The notes: a model not told the origin generated them from the letters alone. A stretch of 52,961 nt of DNA from Tubiluchus corallicola (GCA_030141605.1 JAQGDQ010001240.1:1-52961); one strand, 5' to 3'. Shown: positions 11,956 through 22,233, numbered from the stretch's first letter. Made by a program: numbers and translations.

Positions 11956-12428
11956 AGTAAAGAGAAGATGCTAATTGTATGATTAGTATTAGTAGTTCAG
12001 TAATGAAACGACTCTATAAGGGGACATGAGAGATATGTAGAAATGAAGCCATGATTGATTTTAGGTGCGGCCGTCATGTGACCAGGTCTGCTGAGAGTTC
12101 CAAATATGGACATTGCCCGTCTGAGCCGTCAGGCTGGCAACAATTATAGCGCATGCGCTGTGAGTCTAAAAAGCTGAAGGAAGCCAAGTGGAATGAGACG
12201 GTAAGATCACGGCGGGATCTCCCGGAGACAAGAACAGGTCATGGGCGGTTTTGGCAGAGCTATGATATGTATTTTACCATGTAATCAATTATTAATCGCT
12301 CATCAATCCAGGTCTTATAGCTTTGTCACCACCTCACGTCAATAAACGGCTGCGGCCTCCTCAATAATCCACCAACAAGTACTACCACTATACGATACAG
12401 CTCATACACATAACTCATAAACTTTAAT
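11956..12428 (+). mobile_element. solo or orphan LTR (LTR1)
   Basis: 473 bp, beginning AGTAAAGAGAAGATG and ending ...CTTTAAT, a degenerate form of the TTTACT end seen in other copies. It is homologous along its whole length to the LTRs at 15771-16244 and 34899-35371 but clearly more diverged, so it is older. It contains AATAAA in ...GTCAATAAACGGCTG. It interrupts the LRR exon on its left. No clear target-site duplication flanks it. Confidence 0.85.
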
Positions 12429-12862
12429 CCAAAACTACTTGACAATGACGGTTGTTTGTCTTTCTTACCCATGAGGATCTCACCCAGTATCTATTTTCAT
12501 TTCATTTTCATTGAAAATCATCACTGTTATTAAAAAGGATAATGAAGGGAGGCGTGGCTTACGGCAGGCCACCCATAATGTTTTTTATAATAATTTTATG
12601 AAACAGTATAAATTAGTTGTTAATCGTTAGTGATTTTGTACACTAGTATTCTAAGATTAACAGCAACTGCTTGTTCCAAGGAAACAAACTATTATGACTC
12701 TATTTTAAATAGTGATTTAAAATAAACTTTTTCCATTTTGATTTGAAGATTGATACAGATTTCAATAATCTGACGCTCCACAGAATATTATTCCATATGA
12801 GGGAGTTATGGCATTTAATTAAGAATTTTCTTATATCAGTGATACATTGAATGTAACGATGA
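12429..12862. other. unassigned sequence between LTR1 and the partial LTR
   Basis: AT-rich, no reading frame, and no similarity seen to the LTR or element interior. It could be displaced host DNA or a diverged U3. Confidence 0.35.
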
Positions 12863-13034
12863 TTTACCATGTAATATATTATTGTGAAATAAATGTGTTA
12901 GTCGCTCATCAATCCAGATTTTATAGCTTTGTCACCACCTCACGTCAATAAACGGCTGCGGCCTCCTCAATAATCCACCAACAAGTACTACCACTATACG
13001 AAACAGCTCATAAACATAACTCATAAATTTTACT
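12863..13034 (+). mobile_element. 3' portion of a 5' LTR (copy A)
   Basis: About 172 bp matching the last third of the element LTR, from ACCATGTAATATATTATTGT through the AATAAA signals to TTTTACT at 13034. The first 300 bp of the LTR are missing or replaced. It is followed directly by a primer-binding-site-like sequence, leader and gag, so it acts as the left end of copy A. Confidence 0.8.
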
Positions 13035-13056
13035 GGTACTTGTGACCAGTTCCGAT
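13034..13056 (+). promoter_or_regulatory. candidate tRNA primer-binding site
   Basis: TGGTACTTGTGACCAGTTCC starts at the last base of the LTR. Its complement ends in CCA preceded by an A, and the tRNA-invariant T55, C56, G57 and C61 fall at the right distances. I cannot assign the tRNA. Confidence 0.45.
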
Positions 13057-13465
13057 TTTTCTACACGGAGAGAGATTCTAGTAACCTGGCTTCATTGCGT
13101 TTTCACAAACAACGCTAATCCAAGCAAACATGAATAAAGCTGTTTATTGACGTAATTGATCTGCCACACATCTTGACGTCTACAACTTTGTCGTGAGTAC
13201 ATGCACGTTCTTTCTCCACCCTAATATTTTACTTATGTACCTTTCCTGGTTGTGTCAGTGAGTGTAAGAGATAACGGTTGCTTGTATTTTAAAGTCAAGG
13301 AGGGTTGTAGATAAACTCTAACTTGTATATCAAACATTTTGGAGGGTTGTAACTCTAACTTGAATATCAAGATTTTGGAGGGTTGTAAAAATTAATTCTA
13401 TAATGCACTGTAAATTGCGCAGCGCAAATAGATTTCTTAAATTTAATCTCTATTAAACTTTCTCA

Positions 13466-14224
13466 ATGGCGACTAAATCTCCAGCACCTGAAGCTCAGCA
13501 TGTGTCTATTGATACCTATAATGCTTTAGCAAATCAATTTCATGAGTTGAGTCAAAGATGCGAGAATAGTGATAAAATCTTACAAACCCAAGCTGCTCAG
13601 ATTTTAAAACAGGGAGAGAGAATAGGTGATTTGAAACGGGCTAGTGATCAGACCCAATTTTTATGTGAATTGGGCACTCATCTAAAAGACACTAAAGTAC
13701 AACAAACATTAATTCACCAAATTCAACACTTACCGAAATTTTCAGGAGAACCCGGCACTCTCAAATATAGAGATTGGATTGATAATATAGAGCAGTCTCT
13801 AAACTTAACCCCTACATTATTGACATCAAGGGACACCGCCTATAAGCATTTAATTTTGGGCACTTCAACAGGGGCAGCCGCAAACTTTGTGAGTAAATAC
13901 CCAAACCTTGAGACGAGAACAGCACAAGAATTACGAAACGCCCTAAGAGACCTATACGCGGACCGACTAGAAATTAATAAGGCTTTCATTGGATTAACTC
14001 GAGCTAGGCAACAGAAGGGGGAGACCATACAGGCTTTTGGCGACAGGATACTCAAATTAGCAAGAATAGCAAAAACGTCAGAAGATGAAATTGTAGACCC
14101 AGCCTTTCAATCATTTTTGGTACAATTATTTACACTGGGTATACGAGGGGACCAGGTGCGTCAATACTTACTCAGAGAGACCCCCCCCCCGAACCCTAAC
14201 TTTGGCAATTACAGAGGCCGCTAA
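13466..14224 (+). pseudogene. gag: gag capsid region of copy A, frameshifted
   Basis: Starts at ATG 13466, after a leader of about 430 bp from the LTR. Features match Ty3/gypsy-type retrotransposon Gag: an N-terminal predicted coiled coil (residues about 10-60), LPKFSGEPGTLKYRDWI around residue 90, LYADRLEI, and RARQQKGETIQAFGDRILKL resembling the major-homology-like region. The frame hits a stop just after a run of ten C at 14181-14190. The next frame stays open from there to about 14280, so a one-base homopolymer change has probably broken the gene (or is a sequencing error). No zinc knuckle, protease or polymerase follows. The frame is cut at about 14280 by a rearrangement. Confidence 0.8.
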
Positions 14225-14280
14225 CAGAGGGGCCCCGGTGGAGATGTGTCAATATCTTAGATCGTGCTTTCCAGATATAT

Positions 14281-14348
14281 GATCCAATTGTATCGGTGCG
14301 ATTAGCAGCCATCTGGCATTAGAAACTGGAGTATTCAATTTCTGTTTA
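14281..14348 (-). pseudogene. inverted fragment of the env 5' region
   Basis: About 68 bp nearly identical to 22041-22107 of the left arm, that is, antisense to the start of the env exon. In copy A it is joined to sense-oriented nuclear-receptor sequence at about 14348, with a 2-bp TA overlap at the join. Confidence 0.8.
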
Positions 14349-14977
14349 TAGCCGTTGGTTTACAGCCAACTTCACCACGCTTTGGAAAGTCCTCCAAATC
14401 TCGTAGGAACTGCCTCAAAGCTAAACTTAATTATCGTGTCAAATCTATCAATCAAATGGCAAATCAGCTTCTACCTGTCGCCGTAAGGATTACAACTCAA
14501 AAGGCACGTCAGCAACACGAATTGCAAACATTACCTTTCGATGACCAGAAAATTCTACTAAAATCTGGCGCTCCAAGTATAATTCTAATTTGGCTAAATA
14601 CATTTGTTAATTTCGTGTCGCTCGCACAAGAAATAGTGCCACAACATCAACTCAGAGATTTCGATGAGTTTACACAATAACTTTATAGAACTGCACAGGC
14701 GATTATGCTAGTTAGGCCAACGCAAGACGAATTGGAAATGTTAACAAATATTTTACTATATGACTCAACTTGCCCTAATTTACAACGACCTGACCGAGTA
14801 GCTAATTTGCATTCCATGTGGATAGAACGATTTAACCATGAGATTCCCCTCACAAACGGCGGCTCTAAGCAATTTCCAGGCTTTGTACCATGCTGTAATT
14901 GCTTTTGCGACCCGACTGCAGTCTTCGCAATTGACCTCAGATCAAAATACTTATTTTCAAGTAAAGGAAGAGAATGA
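14349..14977 (+). pseudogene. nuclear receptor, truncated and broken (copy A)
   Basis: Collinear with the nuclear receptors at 17468-18334 and 32646-33512 from just after the zinc fingers to the C-terminus. It lacks the DNA-binding domain. It has an in-frame stop (CAA to TAA in FTQ*LYRT) and a deletion of about 26 bp where the intact copies read ALHWPSRFTSQ, which shifts the frame. It is more diverged than the two arm copies are from each other. It shows that the receptor was already part of the element in an older copy. Confidence 0.85.
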
Positions 14978-15770
14978 ATGAAGGATGAATAGAACGAAGG
15001 ATGAATAATGTTGTGTACTTATATTTTGAAATGAATTCAATGACGTTGTGTACTTATATTTTGAAATGAAATCATGAATAATGTTGTGTACTTATATTTT
15101 GAAATGAATTCAATAATGTTGTGTACTTATATTTTGAAATGAATTCAATGACGTTGTGTACTTATATTTTGAAATGAAATGATGAATAATATCATGTTGA
15201 ATAATTTTGCATGACGTTGTGTATTTATAGTTTGTATGATGATGATTCATTGATGTCAGGTTGTCACTTATACTTTTGATGACCGTGATTGATGATTGAT
15301 GACCTGCAAGGTTGTCATTTATATTTTATGACGGTGATTGATGAATAAGGTTATCATTTATATTTTATGATGGTGATTGATGATTATGGTTGTCATTTAT
15401 ATTTTATGACGGTGATTGATGAATAAGGTTGTCATTTATATTTTGACGGTGATTGATGACTCAGGTTGTCACTTATATTGTATGATGATGATTGATGATT
15501 CAGGATGTCAATTGATGACTCATATATATTTTGCATTTTGTATGATGATGATTCATTGATGACTCATTTATGCATTTTGGATACGGATACACTGAGCCCT
15601 TTACTGAGTCATTTATATTTTGAAATGATTCGTGACTTACATCATTTATGATTTACAATTGGTATGATCCATGTAAATTTATGATTTGTATCTTGAGCTT
15701 GATTTGTTTACTTATATATTAGAAACTTTGATAAATGTTGCATATATGTACCGACCTTGAATTAAACATT
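14978..15770 (+). repeat. 3' region of copy A with two repeat families
   Basis: First come repeats of about 33-35 bp with GTTGTGTACTTATATTTTGA and AATGAATTCAAT. Then come repeats of about 37-40 bp with GGTTGTCATTTATATTTTAT and GACGGTGATTGATGA. The same two families follow the receptor gene in both arms, so they belong to the element. Copy A stops at 15770, exactly where the inverted LTR of copy B begins. Confidence 0.8.
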
Positions 15771-16244
15771 AGTAAAATTTATAAGCTATGTTTATGAGCT
15801 GTGTCGCGTATAGTGGTAGTACTTGTTGGTGGATTATTGACGAGGCCGCAGCCGTTTATTGACTTTAGGTGGTGACAAAGCTATAAGATCTGGATTGATG
15901 AGCGACTAACACATTTATTTCACAATAACATATTACATGGTAAGATACATATCATAGCTCTGCCAAACCGCCCAAGATCTGTTCCTGCTTCCTCGAGATT
16001 CCCCGTGATCTCATCTCTCATTCCACTTGGCTACCTTCAGCTTTTTGGACTCACAGCGCATGCGTTATAATTGTTGCTAGTCTGACAATTCAGACGGGCA
16101 ATGTCCATATATGGAACTCAGTCACATGACAGCCGCACCTAAAATCATGGCTTCATTTCTACATATCCCTCATATCCCCTTCATAGAGTCGTTTCATTAC
16201 TGAACTACTAATACTAATCATACAATTATCATCTTCTCTTTACT
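15771..16244 (-). mobile_element. 3' LTR of copy B (inverted)
   Basis: 474 bp. Read on the minus strand it begins AGTAAAGAGAAGATG and ends AAATTTTACT. It is about 97% identical by eye to the LTR at 34899-35371. It has a TCATGTGACTGAG motif, a CGCATGCGCTG palindrome and AATAAA signals. Its outer end joins the 3' region of copy A directly. Confidence 0.9.
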
Positions 16245-16261
16245 CCTTTCTCCCTAGAAGG
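16245..16261 (-). promoter_or_regulatory. polypurine tract of copy B
   Basis: On the minus strand, CTTCTAGGGAGAAAGG directly precedes AGTAAA of the LTR, the expected place for plus-strand priming. Confidence 0.65.
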
Positions 16262-17467
16262 AAGTTAGTTCCCTCGGGGCTGGCAGATTAGATAATTTTA
16301 ATATTATATCATAATTAAAATATCTAGGCAACCCGAATGTCCTTGTGAGTATGGAGGCACGAGGCTTGCTCGTCCTTATACTAAACTATACATTTATAAC
16401 ATTGATAACAGTAATATGGACATGTGAGGTATACCGGTTACAACTAGTATAGCAAGCAATTTTCCTTATCATGTTATCATCCTTAGTAAGTATAACTAGG
16501 CTAATGAGATATATAAATATTATTAAACACACAGTTGATACATACGTGTAACATTTATCAGAGTTTCTAATATATATATGCAACATATATAAGTAAGCGC
16601 ACAATATACGAGTGTATAGGTCCAATTATGCAGTATACTATCCTAATCGATTTTCTTTATCGTATCAACTATGCTATTGAGATATATAGTTATAGGAGTA
16701 ATTATATGAGTTCAACTGATATCATTTAAAATACCATTCCGAATACAAGTCAAGTCAGGATATAAATCATAAATTTACGTAAATCAAGGCAAAATAGATA
16801 TATATGTCATCAGCTATAAGTCATCAGCTGACAACCTGAATCATCAATCATTATCAAACGATATCAATGACAACCTGAAGCATTAGTCACCGTCATAAAA
16901 TATAAATGACAACCTGCAGGTCATCAATCGCGGTCATCAAAAGTATAAGTGACAACCTGACATCAATAAATCATCCGTCATCCATCACGGTCATAAAAGT
17001 ATAAATGACAATCTGACATCAATGAATCATCAATCATTATACCATATAAATACACACGTCGTGCAAAATCAACATTATACTGTTCAACATTTCATTTCAA
17101 AATATAGGAACACAACATTATTGGATGCATTTCAAAATATAAGTATACAACGTTATTCATCATTTCATAATATACGTACACAATCATCTATTTGACATCC
17201 TATATAAGTACGCACGGTTGTTCAATATTTCATCATTTCATCCATAATATAAGTACACAGTGTCATTCAATATCATTCATTTGACATCATATATAAATAC
17301 ACACGGTTATTCAATATTATTCCTTTAACATCATATTATTCATTGAACACACAATGTTATTCATTTATTCATTGAATCTCCATGTTAAAATTGTATCAAA
17401 ATGATCAAAATGTTGAACGTTATTCTTAAAGTTCAAAATATAAGTATACAGTAATGTTATTCATTTT
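16262..17467 (-). repeat. 3' untranslated and repeat region of copy B
   Basis: AT-rich sequence, then the two minisatellite families seen in copies A and C in reverse orientation (GTCATCAATC / ATAAATGACAACCTG and AAAATATAAGTA). No conserved reading frame; an open stretch at 16386-16625 changes mostly at amino-acid-altering positions between the arms. Confidence 0.75.
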
Positions 17468-18334
17468 TCATTCATTCTCTTCCTCTGTCTGAAAACAAGT
17501 GTTTTGATCCAAGTTGAGCTGAACAGACTTCAGTCGTGTCGCAAAAGCGATTACTGCTTGATATAAAGCCTGGAAGTTGCTTAAAGCCCCCATTTGCGAG
17601 GTGAATCTAGAAGGCCAGTGAAGTGCTATTTCACAATTAAATCGTTCTATCCACCGAGAGTGAAAATGAGCCACTCGGTCTGGACGTTGTAAATTAAGGC
17701 AAGTTGAGTCATAGAGTAAGATGTTTGTTAAGATTTCCAACTCGTCTTGCGTTGGTCTAACTAGCATAATCGCCTGTGCAGTTCTATAAAGTTGTTGTGT
17801 AAACTCATCGAAATCACTGAGTTGATGTTGCGGCACTAATTCTTGGGCGAGCGACACGAAATTAACAAATGTATTTAGCCAAATTAGAATTATGCTTGGT
17901 ACGCCAGATTTTAGTAGAATTTTCTGGTCTTCGACAGGTAATGTTTGTAATTCGGGTTGTTGGCATGCCTTCTGAATTGTGATTCTTACGGCGACAGGTA
18001 GAAGTTGGTTTGCCATCCGGTTAATAGATTTGACACGATAATTAAGTTTAGCTTTGAGACGATTCTGACGAGATTTAGATGACCTCCCAAAACGAGGTGA
18101 AGTTGGCTGTAAACCAACGGCTATACATTTGTTAAATCTACAAAGTTGACAATGACGTCTGGTGTCTGGGGTAATACGACAATTTCCAACACAGCCACGT
18201 TTAGAACATACATTTTTAACGTGCTGCTTTCTGTAAAAAAAATAGCGGCACGCGTTACACGTTAATTTGCCATAGTGTTTAATGAAAGCTGCTGCAGAAC
18301 AGACTAGGCAGCTTTGTATAACCGTGTCTGACAT
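17468..18334 (-). CDS. element-encoded nuclear hormone receptor (copy B)
   Basis: 288 residues from ATG at 18334. Residues 9-75 form a nuclear-receptor DNA-binding domain: CLVC...HYGKLTCNACRYFFYR is finger one with its recognition helix, and CR...HCQLCRFNKC with VGL closes finger two. The usual CEGCKGFF is replaced by CNACRYFF, so DNA specificity should be unusual. The D-box loop is odd (C43, C48 and C52 where the family has one C-x5-C pair). A basic hinge (SSKSRQNRLKAKL) follows. The ligand-binding-type region carries the helix 3-5 signature LPVEDQKILLKSG...IW near residues 135-157. At about 180 residues it is short, and no clear AF-2 helix 12 is seen. The gene lies between the small 3' genes and the repeat region, then the LTR. 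It likely acts in the nucleus on host or element promoters; that is inference. Differences from copy C are about half synonymous. Confidence 0.9.
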   Translation of the reverse strand: MSDTVIQSCLVCSAAAFIKHYGKLTCNACRYFFYRKQHVKNVCSKRGCVGNCRITPDTRRHCQLCRFNKCIAVGLQPTSPRFGRSSKSRQNRLKAKLNYRVKSINRMANQLLPVAVRITIQKACQQPELQTLPVEDQKILLKSGVPSIILIWLNTFVNFVSLAQELVPQHQLSDFDEFTQQLYRTAQAIMLVRPTQDELEILTNILLYDSTCLNLQRPDRVAHFHSRWIERFNCEIALHWPSRFTSQMGALSNFQALYQAVIAFATRLKSVQLNLDQNTCFQTEEENE

Positions 18335-18429
18335 GGCTAAACAATTACACAACGTTTTAAACGTCTTTATAATGTAGCGAAGGCCGAATGTTCTTGCACC
18401 ATCAACATATGTTAGTCTAAGGGTTTCTT

Positions 18430-18888
18430 TTAAATTATATCGTCGACACAAATATGTGGTTCTCCCATTAAGTGTTTAAAATAGTTCTGACAGCGCATAA
18501 AGTCCTGATAATTTATAAAGTCCTGACAATTTATAGTAGGTACAGTTGCTTGATTCACATTTTGCGAAACACGATGTTTAATCATCCTCATTGTTAAATA
18601 TCGATCAAAGTACGGTTTAAAGTTAATTACACTCAACGGATATCTTCTAAAATATTTCGTATGCAGTAATTCTAAGATAATAAACTGAGCTCCTTTATAA
18701 TTTACGAGGTAGTAGGTTTTCCTGAAAGGTGGTTTTTGATATGTGTAAGTTACTAATATTCGAATATTAATAATGTTCGAATATTTAGTTTCATATTTAG
18801 TTTCATTGCACTGGTAAATGAAACGTAGAACGAAGTTATTTTTAATGCTGTTCACCGGAACAAAGTTTTCTTTGATGCTGTTCACCAT
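18430..18888 (-). CDS. 152-residue element protein, unknown (copy B)
   Basis: Starts at ATG 18888 and ends just upstream of the receptor gene, overlapping by about 20 bp the non-ATG upstream extension of the receptor frame. The N-terminus contains a short duplication (VNSIKENF / VNSIKNNF), then a Tyr- and Lys-rich body (TYTYQKPPFRKTYYLVNYKG) and a Cys-containing tail (NCQDFI repeated in variant form, then CVDDII). No signal peptide or membrane segment is evident. The copy C homologue has a 17-bp deletion that shifts the first 38 codons. No family is recognised. Confidence 0.6.
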   Translation of the reverse strand: MVNSIKENFVPVNSIKNNFVLRFIYQCNETKYETKYSNIINIRILVTYTYQKPPFRKTYYLVNYKGAQFIILELLHTKYFRRYPLSVINFKPYFDRYLTMRMIKHRVSQNVNQATVPTINCQDFINYQDFMRCQNYFKHLMGEPHICVDDII

Positions 18889-19013
18889 ATATCAACTAGG
18901 GCTCTGGTTTACACAATTTCACAAAATAGTTGTTCTGTAGTTTACGTAGACTAGTTCTAGAACGATTAGCAAACATTAGCAAAGACAGCTGCAAAGTTTG
19001 TTTACTACTATGA

Positions 19014-19220
19014 TCACTGGCTTGGCTTGGCTGCGTCGCTTGGTGTGTACGATGGATTTCCATGCTGACTTCCGGCGGTCGATAGCTGTCTTGTTGAGAT
19101 GAAGCCGGCTGGCTTCTTGCACGTGCTAGGCAGGGTTTTAAGGTTAAGATAAAAAGGGAAAGAATGATATATGGAAAATAGGTTAAGGTATCCAATCATA
19201 CTCATTATACATTTACTCAT
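19014..19220 (-). CDS. 68-residue element protein with hydrophobic N-terminus (copy B)
   Basis: ATG at 19220. The hydrophobic N-terminal part (IGYLNLFSIYHSF) is followed by a Lys/Ser/Pro-rich tail. A longer frame overlaps it (18896-19195), but it has no ATG, and differences between the arms are mostly silent in this 68-residue frame and mostly altering in the longer one. The shorter frame is therefore preferred. Function unknown. Confidence 0.5.
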   Translation of the reverse strand: MSKCIMSMIGYLNLFSIYHSFPFYLNLKTLPSTCKKPAGFISTRQLSTAGSQHGNPSYTPSDAAKPSQ

Positions 19221-19287
19221 ATATTATTCAAGGCAACATTTCGATTCTTCATCCCTTTTATTGTTACATTTCAATTCTTCATCCCTT

Positions 19288-19446
19288 TTATTGTTTTCCC
19301 ATCAGTTCACATTTTCTTTCCCAGACTGCAAACAGTATTCCCGTTATTATTATGCAGAATACAAGTAGTGTCAAAAGTACGACTGTAATATACGCGCGAC
19401 GTGATATAACTTCGTCAGTAGGGAGATTAGGCCGTAGCGTATTCAT
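19288..19446 (-). CDS. 52-residue single-pass membrane protein (copy B)
   Basis: ATG at 19446, directly after a possible TTTTGCAG acceptor. It has a short polar N-terminus with DEVISRR, one strong transmembrane helix (YITVVLLTLLVFCIIITGIL) and a basic tail (WERKCELMGKQ). Its position after env and its size suggest a small membrane accessory protein. The same gene is at 31581-31739. Three residues differ between the copies, all outside the helix. Confidence 0.6.
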   Translation of the reverse strand: MNTLRPNLPTDEVISRRAYITVVLLTLLVFCIIITGILFAVWERKCELMGKQ

Positions 19447-19506
19447 GCTGCAAAATGAAATATATTTATACATCACAAATTAGTGTTGAATCAAACATTA
19501 TATAAA

Positions 19507-19734
19507 TTATATGGGAGCGAATTTATGAAAGAACTCGTTTTCCAATAAAGGGCGTTTCACAATAACAAGAAGATCTGGTGGAAACGAAAATTCTGTCTGT
19601 GTCTGTTTAGCACAAACAGTGGGTGACAGTTTAGTTGTAGTAAAAACAATTTTTTCGCTGGGTTGACAGGTCAAGTCAGTCTGTGTGTCTTTGGAAGCAG
19701 CTGTTAACGAGTCTGGGATTGGTGGAAGTGGTGG
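19507..19734 (-). pseudogene. C-terminal remnant of the post-env Pro/Thr-rich gene (copy B)
   Basis: Matches the last about 75 codons of the gene ending at 31520, then stops at about 19734 in a poly-T tract where a block of different sequence has replaced the 5' part. Confidence 0.8.
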
Positions 19735-20275
19735 AAGTTTTTTTTTTGAGGTAATGACTATTATGTTAAAATCACGAGATTGCTAATTCTGCAGTTAAAA
19801 GAAAATTTGTCTCTAGGACTTTTAATAAAGATTTATATTCCTTTTACAGGAAGAACTAGTGGTGCTTAAACTGAGCAATATTCATGGGATGCCAGTTATG
19901 GCTAATTTACTGACCAAATACGCGCCCGGCCGGGTCCGCTTTATTAACAGAGAGAATTTCTGTATTTGCACCGCGGCACATGAAATAATAGCAATATGGG
20001 ACCTGGCGCGGATGATGAGAGTAGAGAAACGAAACTGGGAAGAGGGGACGGAAGAAAAATGGCTGGCAGTGAAGTACTAAGAAAAAGTGGAAAATTAAAA
20101 AAAAAATTTTTTAAAAAAATCCTAAAATTTGAAAAAAAAAGTATTTATCCTTTATGTGGACCTATTATATATAGAAGTATGACTATGCATTAAACTATTT
20201 GTGTTACGGACCAAGAAAAAAAACAACTATTTGTGCAATGGATCTAGTAACCAAAAAAAAACTGTTTGTGTTTAT
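19735..20275 (+). other. replacement block in the left arm with an extra exon copy
   Basis: Homologous, in the same orientation, to 23270-23710 of the same arm (end of intron plus exon 2 of the divergent two-exon gene). It has its own acceptor (CCTTTTACAG) and an intact 77-codon exon at 19850-20080. It differs from the 23381-23611 exon at several residues, yet length and frame are kept. It replaces about 440 bp found in the right arm (30865-31302). Without exon 1 it is probably not a complete gene, though it could serve as an alternative second exon. Confidence 0.75.
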
Positions 20276-22233
20276 GGTGTCATAGGCGGAGTATTGGGTT
20301 TGTTAGAATGGGTACCGCGGGGTGGTTTAGCCTTGGTAGAAGTTGGTTTGGTGTTTATAAGACGGGGGCAACATGCTGTCTTAATTTTCGTACGACAAGT
20401 CACATAAATTATAATAAAGATTATAATAAGTGCTATAAATAAGTATGTTGTCAATGATGCACCCTTATGATTGGAAAAGTCAACCGGTTTGGTTTTGAAT
20501 AATTCATCAGTGTGGTCCAAAAACTTCTGTCGTTTTAATAAGAGATTTTGACTACCTTTAAGAGAAAAGTCAAGTGGTTCATCCTCTGTCATTCGTGACG
20601 GCAGAGCTTGCAGTGTTTGAAGTGTTCCTATCGTAAAATTACTTCCTAATAAATCAACGTTCCAAGTACTTAAATTAAGTGCCGTATCTAAGATTGTTTG
20701 GATGTCCGTTTGAGTTAAAGTAAGGTCTGAATGATTCTTAAAATATATTGGTAAATTTGCATATTTAGAAGATAGGCCACACCCTGATTCTAACTGCAGG
20801 ATCATCGGGTTCTTGATGGTGAGGGGGGTGCCAATCTTATGAGCCTGGCGGGGTACGTAACAAGATTTTATGGCTTGAATTTCAAAACTCGGGCTAATAT
20901 AATAAGTATTCTCAGTTAGAGGTATAATAACTGGTCCAAGTTTATTAATAATTCTTGCTCGTTGATCACAAAATAAATCTATTTTAATAGTGTCCTTGAA
21001 AAACAATGCCGCTGTACATGATTCTATTCTATCTGCAGGAAAAATTGGCGTTGGTGCTAACTTACAGATACGTTTTGGGCTTTGAATACAAGCAAAGGCT
21101 TCATCTTTGGCTGGGAAAAAATATAGTGACTGCTCAATATTCGTAGCAATATACTGATGATCAATTTGGTTATATAGATAAACAGGTTTATTAATATTGG
21201 TTGATGTCCGACGGACTGGGATCGATATTGCTTCAAAAATTTGATAGATGTGATTGACATGATATAAATCTAATGTTGTTAGGATAGCAAACCCTCCGGG
21301 AATTTGAATAGGTAATGCCGACATTGTTTCGTAATAATAGAATAATTGATTATTTATATCGGCTGGAAATATTAGGCTCTGTGGTAGCTGGTCCTCAATT
21401 TGTTTAAGAGACTTTTGAAGGTGTATAGGGGTTATTAAAGTTGGGGGTAATTTATTAAGAATTAGTTGATGTAAACCTTGGGATAACGAATTCAATTCTT
21501 GATCAATGATTTCTAAGCTATAGATAAAGTGATCAAACAGCAAATTTGTTTGCAAGAATGTAAACAATTTATGTTGAGTTTTAGTCAAGTCATCAGTAAA
21601 CTGTTTTGACAGTTTGTTAATGTAATGTCGAGTTTGAACTGATGCGTTCACTAAGTCATAAATTAACTCTGTATTTCTAGCAGAGCGAATTAGCGAGCTA
21701 TTGATAAGGGCTAGGTTATTTTCTAAAATATCTTGCGTGTTTTGTTGCGTATTAAAGATACTCGTAATCTGATCTTGAAGATTTCGAAGATCTTCTTCAC
21801 TCGCGGTTCCGATTAAAAATTTGAATGCCTTTCCTAGATTCGGAAAAATGCTTCGTTTGACGACGTGAGATTCATGGGCAGACGAGGCTATTAAATTCTT
21901 AATGGAATTTAAACGAAATTGTTGATTTCTGATTCTATTTTTAATAGCAGTTTTAAAGGCTTTAATCACTGTGACAGGTTTTTTAATTAATCTTAATTGT
22001 TGAATTTCGGAAAGCGTTCTAGTGAGAAATTCTTGAATGTGGTCCAACTGTATCGGCGCAATAAGTAGCCATCTTGCATTAGAAACTGGAGTATTTAATT
22101 TCTGTTTAAATATAACCCCTGGGCCTGTTTTAAAGGGAGCTGGATTTGGGAATGATTGTAAGGAATTAGAATGTACAGATTTAAGAATATTGCCAATATT
22201 AGGATTTTGTATAAAAGGTTTGTAGTACTGGTC
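20272..22233 (-). CDS. env: F-like envelope fusion glycoprotein (copy B)
   Basis: Mirror of the copy at 28907-30877, which carries the full description. The coding exon follows the acceptor at 22234-22235. The last three residues and the stop differ because the inverted repeat ends at 20276: the frame stops at a TAA provided by the replacement block. It is otherwise indistinguishable from the other copy by eye. The 5' exon with the signal peptide is not identified. Confidence 0.8.
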   Translation of the reverse strand, partial: DQYYKPFIQNPNIGNILKSVHSNSLQSFPNPAPFKTGPGVIFKQKLNTPVSNARWLLIAPIQLDHIQEFLTRTLSEIQQLRLIKKPVTVIKAFKTAIKNRIRNQQFRLNSIKNLIASSAHESHVVKRSIFPNLGKAFKFLIGTASEEDLRNLQDQITSIFNTQQNTQDILENNLALINSSLIRSARNTELIYDLVNASVQTRHYINKLSKQFTDDLTKTQHKLFTFLQTNLLFDHFIYSLEIIDQELNSLSQGLHQLILNKLPPTLITPIHLQKSLKQIEDQLPQSLIFPADINNQLFYYYETMSALPIQIPGGFAILTTLDLYHVNHIYQIFEAISIPVRRTSTNINKPVYLYNQIDHQYIATNIEQSLYFFPAKDEAFACIQSPKRICKLAPTPIFPADRIESCTAALFFKDTIKIDLFCDQRARIINKLGPVIIPLTENTYYISPSFEIQAIKSCYVPRQAHKIGTPLTIKNPMILQLESGCGLSSKYANLPIYFKNHSDLTLTQTDIQTILDTALNLSTWNVDLLGSNFTIGTLQTLQALPSRMTEDEPLDFSLKGSQNLLLKRQKFLDHTDELFKTKPVDFSNHKGASLTTYLFIALIIIFIIIYVTCRTKIKTACCPRLINTKPTSTKAKPPRGTHSNKPNTPPMTP

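Noticed and set aside
16386-16625. 79-codon open frame in the 3' region, also at 34409-34648
   Set aside because: No ATG at its start, and differences between the two copies mostly change the amino acid. It is AT-rich non-coding sequence.
19014-19195. Longer frame overlapping the 68-residue gene
   Set aside because: It lacks an ATG, and arm-to-arm changes alter this frame more than the shorter one.
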